From the NCBI GenBank assembly GCA_035503615.1, contig DATJTI010000048.1, positions 1 through 10,078 on the forward strand: a DNA stretch of 10,078 nt. Reading direction: 5' to 3'. This DNA is from AP-15 sp035503615. GTDB lineage: Bacteria; Pseudomonadota; Alphaproteobacteria; ATCC43930; CGMCC-115725. Shown here in pieces: positions 5,643 through 10,078 of this stretch (position 1 is the stretch's first letter; each line of letters starts with the position of its first letter). The notes beneath the pieces were generated by a model. That model was not told the origin of the DNA, made no database searches, and saw only the letters and a list, made by a program, of their open reading frames with translations. The translations under genes and the position numbers were made by a program.

Positions 5643-6709
5643 CGCCGCACCGGATCCCGAGCCGAGGAGGTCACCGGATGCGGCCGGAGGGGGCCGCCCA
5701 CGGTCGTGTCTTCGCGCACGAACAACCCCTCGACCTGCGAGCGCGGAGCGCCGGGCCTGGCGGCTGCCGTCAAGATCCGGCTGATGTTGCGGTTGAGATC
5801 GACGACCGCATATTGGCCCCTGACGACGTCCTGTCCGCGGGTCAGCGTGACGTGGCCGATCAAGGTCACGATCCCGGTATCGGCATTATAGACCCCGTAA
5901 TCGCCGCGCCCGACATCGGTGGCATTCCACACGACGACGTTGCCCTGCGCATCGATGCGGCTGATCCGCGAACTGCCGTCGCCGAGATCGGGGGTCGCTG
6001 CCGACCCGGTCGGCTTGCCGGCGGCGTGGGCCTGGGGCGAGGCACCCGGTTTGGCCGGTGCCGCGGTCTTCGCCGCGCTGCCCGGCTTGGCCGATCCCGC
6101 CGCCGGCGGTGTCTTGGTCAGATGCGCGGTCAGCACGTCGGCACGGATGTGCTTGTCACCGTGGACCGCGACCGCATCGCCGCGCGCGACGGCGATCTGT
6201 TTGTCGTCATACCATTCGAAACTGTCGCGCGCGGTCACGACGTCGGTCGGCGTCGTCAGCTTCAGCGCCTTCCCGGTCACGATTGCCAGCTGCCGATCGA
6301 GATCGTACACGGCCTGATCACCGACGACGGTCTGGTTTGGCCCCTTGATCACGACATGGCCATCGGCATCGAGACGGTAGACCTCGTTGCCGCCCTGGGC
6401 ATTCTTGCTTTTGCTCGGCCGGTAATGGGCGACGAGCGTGTCGGCATCGACCTCGGTCGTGCCCCGCCGCGCAACGGCATGGCCGCGCGCGATATAGACT
6501 TGCGCCTGCTGCTGCCACTCGATGCCGTTATCGGCGGTGATGTCGATCGGCCGATTGTTGTTGGCGTTGTCGCCGAGGTTCAGCCCCTGCGCGGCGGCCA
6601 GCACCGGGACAGCGGCCGCCAATACGAGCCCCATGGCCAGTTGCGCCACGATCCGCCGCGGCGTGCCGGATCGGCGTCGCGCGGCCACGGTGGCGTCGGG
6701 TTCAGCCAT
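5639..6709 (-). CDS. lptA: LPS transport periplasmic protein LptA (OstA-like)
   Basis: LptA forms the periplasmic beta-jellyroll bridge that passes lipopolysaccharide from LptC to LptD. The N-terminus has a basic stretch and a hydrophobic signal segment ending in a likely AxA cleavage site (AAAVPVLAAAQG, about 31-42). The OstA-like domain follows, starting at PIDITADNGIEWQQQAQVYIARGHAVARRG, with strand repeats such as EVDADTLVAHY and ARDSFEWYDDKQIAVARGDAVAV. An Ala/Pro/Lys/Gly linker (about 199-245) splits the domain before RIDAQGNVVVW, and a Pro/Arg-rich tail ends the protein. At 356 residues it is roughly twice the E. coli length. The start overlaps the lptC end by 8 bases and the stop overlaps the lptB start by 4. 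Confidence 0.92.
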   Translation of the reverse strand: MAEPDATVAARRRSGTPRRIVAQLAMGLVLAAAVPVLAAAQGLNLGDNANNNRPIDITADNGIEWQQQAQVYIARGHAVARRGTTEVDADTLVAHYRPSKSKNAQGGNEVYRLDADGHVVIKGPNQTVVGDQAVYDLDRQLAIVTGKALKLTTPTDVVTARDSFEWYDDKQIAVARGDAVAVHGDKHIRADVLTAHLTKTPPAAGSAKPGSAAKTAAPAKPGASPQAHAAGKPTGSAATPDLGDGSSRISRIDAQGNVVVWNATDVGRGDYGVYNADTGIVTLIGHVTLTRGQDVVRGQYAVVDLNRNISRILTAAARPGAPRSQVEGLFVREDTTVGGPLRPHPVTSSARDPVRR

Positions 6710-7625
6710 TTGGCCGCCTGGTCCTGGCGGTGGTCATGGCAGCACCGGGGACGGGCTTTCCCGGCACCGCGGCGAGATGCCCGCCACTCTCAAGATGCCC
6801 GCCGGTCCCGAGATGCCCGCCGGTCTTGGGCCGCGCAGGCGCCGCGCCGCGGTTCGGTGCCGGCAGTGCTGCTTCGGCCGCAGCCAGCGCCGCCGCGGTG
6901 CGGATGATCTGCGGTGGCAGGGCGGCCGGCGGCGGTGCCGGCTTGGCCGGTCGGTCCCCGTTCAGCACGGCATGCGAGCGACCGGTGAAGATGATCGTGT
7001 CACCTTTGTCGAGAACCCGGAAGCCCTGCCCCGAGATATCCCCGGAAGGGCCGTGGCCGGTGATCGGATCGTCGCCGCGGGCGGTGTTGTCGGAAAAATC
7101 GGCATGCGCCAAGCGGGTCACGAACCGGGTGCCGTTCTGATGGGTCAGCGTGACGTCGCCGAACAGGTCGAGCAGCTGCGCCTGCGACTGATAGATCCCG
7201 GTCCGGGCGGTCAGCACGATCCGGTCGCCGCCATGCGCGATCAGCACGGCGCGGGGCTCTTCCAGCGACATCAGATCGTGGTGGTTCGGGATCTGGCGGC
7301 CGACCGCTGCGGTGACGACATAGGGCCGGTCATATCGATCGCGCCCGGCATAGCGGGGATCGAGCATCTTCAGTTCGCGCGCCTCGCGCAGATCGATGCC
7401 GGGCATGGCGATGCGCACACTGTCGAGCAGCGGGGCGAGCCGCGGCCAGGCCGCGACCAGCAGCAGCAGGGCGATCCCGAAGCTCGGCAGTACCCGCTTC
7501 AGGACCGCGACGCGCCGACTGTAGCGGTCGACGCGCGACCGCTGCCGCCAGCCATGCCGTGCTGGTGCGATACCGGTCAGATCCACCGGCGGCGCCCGGT
7601 CGAGCGGGCTCTCCAATGTCGGCAT
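6702..7625 (-). CDS. lptC: LPS export system protein LptC, with long C-terminal extension
   Basis: An inner-membrane-anchored periplasmic protein that takes lipopolysaccharide from LptB2FG and hands it to LptA. From the ATG at 7625 it has 307 residues: a basic cytoplasmic N-terminus, one membrane helix (about 43-62, LKRVLPSFGIALLLLVAAWP), and the LptC jellyroll (about 68-222) with MPGIDLREARELKMLDPRY, RIVLTARTGIYQSQAQLLDL and GFRVLDKGDTIIFTGRSHAVL. An Ala/Pro-rich tail of about 84 residues follows, with three GGHL repeats (about 269-284). Such a tail is absent from the roughly 190-residue E. coli protein. A GGAG lies 11 bases before the ATG. The start follows the kdsD stop by 22 bases. Confidence 0.9.
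   Translation of the reverse strand: MPTLESPLDRAPPVDLTGIAPARHGWRQRSRVDRYSRRVAVLKRVLPSFGIALLLLVAAWPRLAPLLDSVRIAMPGIDLREARELKMLDPRYAGRDRYDRPYVVTAAVGRQIPNHHDLMSLEEPRAVLIAHGGDRIVLTARTGIYQSQAQLLDLFGDVTLTHQNGTRFVTRLAHADFSDNTARGDDPITGHGPSGDISGQGFRVLDKGDTIIFTGRSHAVLNGDRPAKPAPPPAALPPQIIRTAAALAAAEAALPAPNRGAAPARPKTGGHLGTGGHLESGGHLAAVPGKPVPGAAMTTARTRRPNG
6775..6828. repeat. 18-bp tandem repeat, three units, in the LptC tail
   Basis: Three 18-base units begin with AGATGCCCGCC at 6775, 6793 and 6811; the last six bases vary. On the coding strand each gives a GGHL core plus two variable residues, so the reading frame is kept. The repeat accounts for part of the unusual C-terminal extension of LptC. Confidence 0.9.
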
Positions 7626-7647
7626 CGCCCGGCGCGCTCCGGCTCGT

Positions 7648-8667
7648 TCAGGCAATGCCGGCACGCAGGCAATCGTGCATGTGCAGGAAGCCGATCGGCC
7701 GGCCGTTGTCATCGACGACAAACAGCGAGGTGATGGCACTCCGGTTCATCACCCCCAGCGCCTCTGCGGCGAGGGCCGTACCGCCGATCGTCCGGGGCGA
7801 GCGGTGCATGACCTCGGCGACGGTCCGGCCGAGCAGCGCATCGCTCATGTGCCGGCGCAGATCGCCATCGGTCACGACCCCGATCAGCCGTCCATCCTCG
7901 GCGCGGACGCCAAGACAGCCAAAGCTCTTGGCGGTCATCACCAGGATCGCCTCCGACATGCGCAGCGCCGGCGGGACGAGGGGGACCTCGGAGCCGGCAT
8001 GCATGATGTCCGCGACCCGCAGCAGCTTGCGGCCGAGCCGGCCGCCCGGATGGAAGATATGGAAATCGGCGGTCGAGAAGCCGCGACGCTCGAGCAGCGC
8101 AATCGCCAGCGCGTCGCCGAGCGCCATCATCGCCGTCGTCGATGTCGTCGGCGCCAGCCCCATCGGACAGGCTTCGGGGCTCGCCGGCAACAGCATGACC
8201 GTGTCGGCGGCAGCGCCGAGCGCCGATCCCTTGCCGGCGGTGATCGCGATCAGCGGGATGCCGAAGCGGCGCGAATAGGCGATGATGTCGGCCAACTCGG
8301 CGGTTTCGCCCGAATTCGACAGCGCGAGGATCGCATCGTCGGTGCCGATCATGCCGAGATCGCCGTGACTCGCCTCACCGGCGTGGACGAATTGCGCCGG
8401 GGTGCCGGTCGAGGCCAGGGTGGCGGCGATCTTGCGGGCAATATGACCGCTCTTGCCGATGCCGGTGACGATCAGCCGGCCGCGCACCGCGGCGCAGCGC
8501 GCGACCGCCGCGGCAAAACCGCCGTCGAGCGTCTCAGCCAGACGTTCGAGGCCGCTGATCTCCGCGCGGATGACGCGGCGGGCGACCGAAATGTCTGGCG
8601 GCGGACCGGGCCCGACCGCCACGGATGGCGGCGCCTGGCCCGGCTCGGCGGCGAGGATGTTGTTCAT
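7648..8667 (-). CDS. kdsD: Arabinose-5-phosphate isomerase, KpsF/GutQ family
   Basis: Interconverts ribulose 5-phosphate and arabinose 5-phosphate, the first step to Kdo, the sugar joining lipid A to the LPS core. The 339 residues have the standard layout: an N-terminal SIS domain (about 45-200) with GIGKSGHIARKIAATLASTGTP (69-90), AGEASHGDLGMI (96-107, with conserved His 101) and LSNSGETAE (116-124), then FHPGGRLGRKLL (205-216), and a CBS pair (about 220-275 and 285-339) with VVTDGDLRRHM. The ATG at 8667 is the first in frame; no ribosome binding site is evident in the 20 bases before it. It heads the tightly packed lptC-lptA-lptB-rpoN run, which fits a shared role in making and exporting LPS. 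Activity on arabinose 5-phosphate is inferred from family and context. Confidence 0.95.
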   Translation of the reverse strand: MNNILAAEPGQAPPSVAVGPGPPPDISVARRVIRAEISGLERLAETLDGGFAAAVARCAAVRGRLIVTGIGKSGHIARKIAATLASTGTPAQFVHAGEASHGDLGMIGTDDAILALSNSGETAELADIIAYSRRFGIPLIAITAGKGSALGAAADTVMLLPASPEACPMGLAPTTSTTAMMALGDALAIALLERRGFSTADFHIFHPGGRLGRKLLRVADIMHAGSEVPLVPPALRMSEAILVMTAKSFGCLGVRAEDGRLIGVVTDGDLRRHMSDALLGRTVAEVMHRSPRTIGGTALAAEALGVMNRSAITSLFVVDDNGRPIGFLHMHDCLRAGIA

Positions 8668-8727
8668 CGCGGGCCGATGACCGGGCCGGCTCGAAAGATC
8701 GACAGCGTCGCAAATCCCCCTCTGCCG

Positions 8728-8790
8728 TTGGCACGCCCAGTGCGCAAATTGGCACGCCCAGTGCGCAAATTGGCACGTTCAGTGCGCAAA
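8728..8790. repeat. 21-bp tandem repeat, three hairpin units, at the 3' end of rnd
   Basis: Three adjacent 21-base units lie at 8728-8748, 8749-8769 and 8770-8790. The first two are identical; the third differs at two bases (GTTCA in place of GCCCA). Each unit folds on itself as TTG-GCAC / GTGC-(G)-CAA with a 5-base loop. The third unit contains the end of rnd, with the TGA in the loop on the coding strand. They lie in the 111-base gap before kdsD. The remaining 60 bases of that gap show nothing I can name. Confidence 0.92.
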
Positions 8791-9390
8791 GATGTCTTGC
8801 TCTGCCCAGCCCCCGAGATCGAGCAAGACGCGATCGGGCAAAAATTCAAAGCAGGCGCGCGCCAGCGGCTGCCGCCCTTCGCGCAGCAGCATCGCGTCGA
8901 GCCGGCGGCGCAGCGCATGAAGATGGAGCACATCGGCGGCAGCGTAGCGCAGTTGCTCATCGCTGAGCTCGGGCGCACCCCAGTCGGAGCTCTGCTGCTG
9001 CTTGGAAAGATCGATATTGAGCAGATCCTTGCACAGATCGCGCAGCCCGTGCCGATCGGTATAGGTGCGCGCCAGCCGCGAGGCGATCTTCGTACAATAG
9101 ATCGGCCGCGCCATCACCCCGAGATGGCGGTAGAGCATCGCCAGATCGAACCGGGCAAAATGGAACAGCTTGGTGATGCGGGGGTCGGCGAGCAGGCGGC
9201 GCAGCCGCGGCGAGTCGTCGGCACCAGGTGCGATCTGCACCAGATGCACCGTCTCGTCGCCGGCCGACAGCTGCACCAGGCAAAGCCGGTCGCGGTGCGG
9301 GTTGAGCCCCATCGTCTCGGTATCGATCGCGACCGATTCGGCGAATTCGACGCCGTCCGGCAGATCGCCCTGGTGCAACCGATAGCTCAT
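8779..9390 (-). CDS. rnd: Ribonuclease D, short single-domain form
   Basis: A DEDD-family 3'-to-5' exoribonuclease that trims tRNA and other stable RNA ends. The catalytic residues are visible: D23 and E25 in AIDTETMGLN, D82 in FHFARFDLAML, and Y149/D153 in QLRYAAADVLHLHAL, the DEDDy subtype. At 203 residues it consists of the exonuclease domain only and lacks the HRDC domains of E. coli RNase D (375 residues), as is usual for many alphaproteobacterial versions. The ATG at 9390 has only a weak GGTTCGGG before it. A tRNA-Leu gene ends 29 bases upstream on the same strand, with no clear terminator between, so the mRNA may be released by tRNA processing. The last codons overlap a triplicated hairpin repeat. 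Confidence 0.95.
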   Translation of the reverse strand: MSYRLHQGDLPDGVEFAESVAIDTETMGLNPHRDRLCLVQLSAGDETVHLVQIAPGADDSPRLRRLLADPRITKLFHFARFDLAMLYRHLGVMARPIYCTKIASRLARTYTDRHGLRDLCKDLLNIDLSKQQQSSDWGAPELSDEQLRYAAADVLHLHALRRRLDAMLLREGRQPLARACFEFLPDRVLLDLGGWAEQDIFAH

Positions 9391-9419
9391 CCCGAACCGA
9401 GCTGTCCAACAGCGCCGAG

Positions 9420-9506
9420 TGGTGCCCAGGAGAAGACTCGAACTTCCACGAGCAATCGCCCACTAGAACCTGAATCTAGCGCGTCTACCAATTCCGCCAC
9501 CTGGGC
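9420..9506 (-). tRNA. tRNA-Leu, anticodon CAG
   Basis: The 87-base gene, with encoded CCA (9422-9420), folds as a leucine tRNA. The acceptor arm GCCCAGG pairs with the 3' TCCTGGGC side, and the D-arm reads GTGGCGGAATTGGTAGACGC. The anticodon stem CTAGA/TCTAG encloses the loop TTCAGGT with anticodon CAG (9472-9470). A long variable arm (TGGGCGATTGCTCGT) is typical of class II tRNAs, and the T-arm carries GTTCGAGTC. A near-consensus promoter lies just upstream. Confidence 0.97.
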
Positions 9507-9521
9507 TCCTCGGAGCCAGCG

Positions 9522-9550
9522 GAAATAAGCCCGGACCCGACCGATGTCAA
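9522..9550 (-). promoter_or_regulatory. Sigma-70-type promoter for tRNA-Leu (and perhaps rnd)
   Basis: On the minus strand TTGACA (9550-9545) and TATTTC (9527-9522) are separated by exactly 17 bases. The -35 box is consensus and the -10 box is acceptable. The predicted start is about 8-10 bases before the mature tRNA 5' end. Confidence 0.75.
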
Positions 9551-9586
9551 CGTGCGAGGCTCGGGCCGGGAATTTCGCGCGTCGGT

Positions 9587-9614
9587 CGCTTGTCGCAAGC
9601 GGCTGTGATACGAT
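9587..9614 (+). promoter_or_regulatory. Candidate promoter and operator for the efflux adaptor gene
   Basis: TACGAT at 9609-9614 is preceded by TG at the extended -10 position (TGATACGAT). About where a -35 element would lie there is a perfect inverted repeat, CGCTTG-TCG-CAAGCG (9587-9601). A short dyad over a promoter is a common repressor site before RND efflux operons, but no regulator is encoded in the window. The leader to the start codon would be about 90 bases. Apart from this and the tRNA promoter, the 204-base gap shows nothing assignable. Confidence 0.3.
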
Positions 9615-9710
9615 CCACCCGTTCCTCTGATTTCGTACATTGTTGGTTCCATGCGCTGCCGGTGAGCTGGGCCGCCGTCCCTGCCGGTGCCGTTTGTCTC
9701 GAGGCGAATC

Positions 9711-10078
9711 GTGCGACCAATCATGGCAAAACTTTGGGGCGGTCGGTTGCGTCTGCACGCGACCTCCATATTTGTCGTCCTCGCCGCGGTGATGATCCTG
9801 GGACCGATCCCGGCGGCGATCGCGCAGCCCGCACCTCCGGCGGTGCTGGTCGCCCCGGCGCAGCTGGAGAACGTGTCGAACACGGCCACCTTTGTCGGCC
9901 GGGTCAAGGCCGTCGACAAGGTCGAGCTGCGCGCCCGCGTGTCGGGCTATCTCGGTCCGCGCCTCTTCAAGGAGGGCGACAAGGTGAACGAGGGACAGAC
10001 GGTCTTCACCCTCGACCCGGCACCGTTCGAGGCGGTGCTCGGCCAGCGCCGCGCCGATGTCGCCGCGGCCACCGCGGC
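9711..10078 (+). CDS. RND efflux system periplasmic adaptor (membrane fusion protein), partial
   Basis: Only the first 122 codons or so are present; the gene runs off the right edge. The protein begins with a basic stretch and a hydrophobic signal segment (IFVVLAAVMILGPIPAAIAQ), followed by the membrane-proximal and lipoyl-like part typical of AcrA/MexA-type adaptors: FVGRVKAVDKVELRARVSGYL, LFKEGDKVNEGQTVFTLDPAPFEAVL, then the start of the alpha-helical hairpin (GQRRADVAAATAA). These adaptors join an inner-membrane RND pump to an outer-membrane channel. GTG at 9711 is preferred because GAGG (9701-9704) lies 6 bases before it; an ATG at 9723 in the same frame is the alternative but has no close ribosome binding site. 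The substrate cannot be judged from this part. Confidence 0.88.
   Translation, partial: MRPIMAKLWGGRLRLHATSIFVVLAAVMILGPIPAAIAQPAPPAVLVAPAQLENVSNTATFVGRVKAVDKVELRARVSGYLGPRLFKEGDKVNEGQTVFTLDPAPFEAVLGQRRADVAAATA

Noticed and set aside
5678..7733. Plus-strand open frames opposite lptA and lptC
   Set aside because: Codon mirror images of the lpt genes, with no domain, no ribosome binding site and no separate promoter.
8728..8790. Three-unit repeat as a CRISPR array
   Set aside because: Units of 21 bases abut with no spacers, and there are no cas genes.
7675..9528. A 617-codon plus-strand open frame
   Set aside because: It lies antisense to kdsD and rnd and runs through the tRNA-Leu gene. Its product is Arg/Gly/Asp-rich with no recognisable domain. 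Such frames are expected opposite GC-rich genes.
1..10078. A new defence, toxin or secretion system
   Set aside because: Every sizeable coding gene matches a known core family; no accessory or mobile gene signatures were seen on either strand.

Overview
This window comes from a GC-rich alphaproteobacterial chromosome. The evidence is the block kdsD-lptC-lptA-lptB-rpoN-hpf-ptsN, an Hsp20/DUF1150 pair, a Tim44-like inner-membrane protein and a short, single-domain RNase D. The gene order resembles Rhodospirillales (possibly Acetobacteraceae-like), but the sequence alone does not fix the genus. This is core genome. I see no phage, insertion sequence, CRISPR or secretion cassette.

Layout. (1) Positions 1-812, minus strand: a Tim44-domain protein cut by the left edge. 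It is divergent from a plus-strand pair, an Hsp20 chaperone (1036-1473) and a DUF1150 protein (1486-1701). The Hsp20 leader holds a heat-shock-type promoter followed by a ROSE-like RNA thermometer that buries the ribosome binding site. (2) Positions 1784-9506, minus strand, read right to left: tRNA-Leu(CAG), rnd, kdsD, lptC, lptA, lptB, rpoN, hpf, ptsN. The spacing is tight from kdsD to rpoN (gaps or overlaps of about -8 to +23 bases). Longer gaps separate rnd from kdsD, rpoN from hpf, and hpf from ptsN. (3) Position 9711 to the right edge, plus strand: the N-terminal part of an RND efflux periplasmic adaptor.

How the genes fit together. kdsD makes arabinose 5-phosphate, the precursor of Kdo. 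LptC, LptA and LptB belong to the machine that carries finished LPS across the envelope. rpoN, hpf and ptsN are the usual companions: sigma-54, long-form ribosome hibernation factor and the nitrogen-PTS EIIA. The tRNA-Leu gene has a near-consensus promoter and lies 29 bases ahead of rnd, which encodes a tRNA 3'-end exonuclease, so the two may be cotranscribed.

The least ordinary features are non-coding. One is the ROSE-like leader. Another is a three-armed set of competing inverted repeats between rpoN and hpf. The third is five short tandem repeats (periods 15, 18, 18, 21, 21), four of them at or near gene ends. One is a triplicated hairpin unit that also carries the GG-N10-GC spacing of sigma-54 promoters. 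No clearly new biological system is visible; the best candidates are regulatory.
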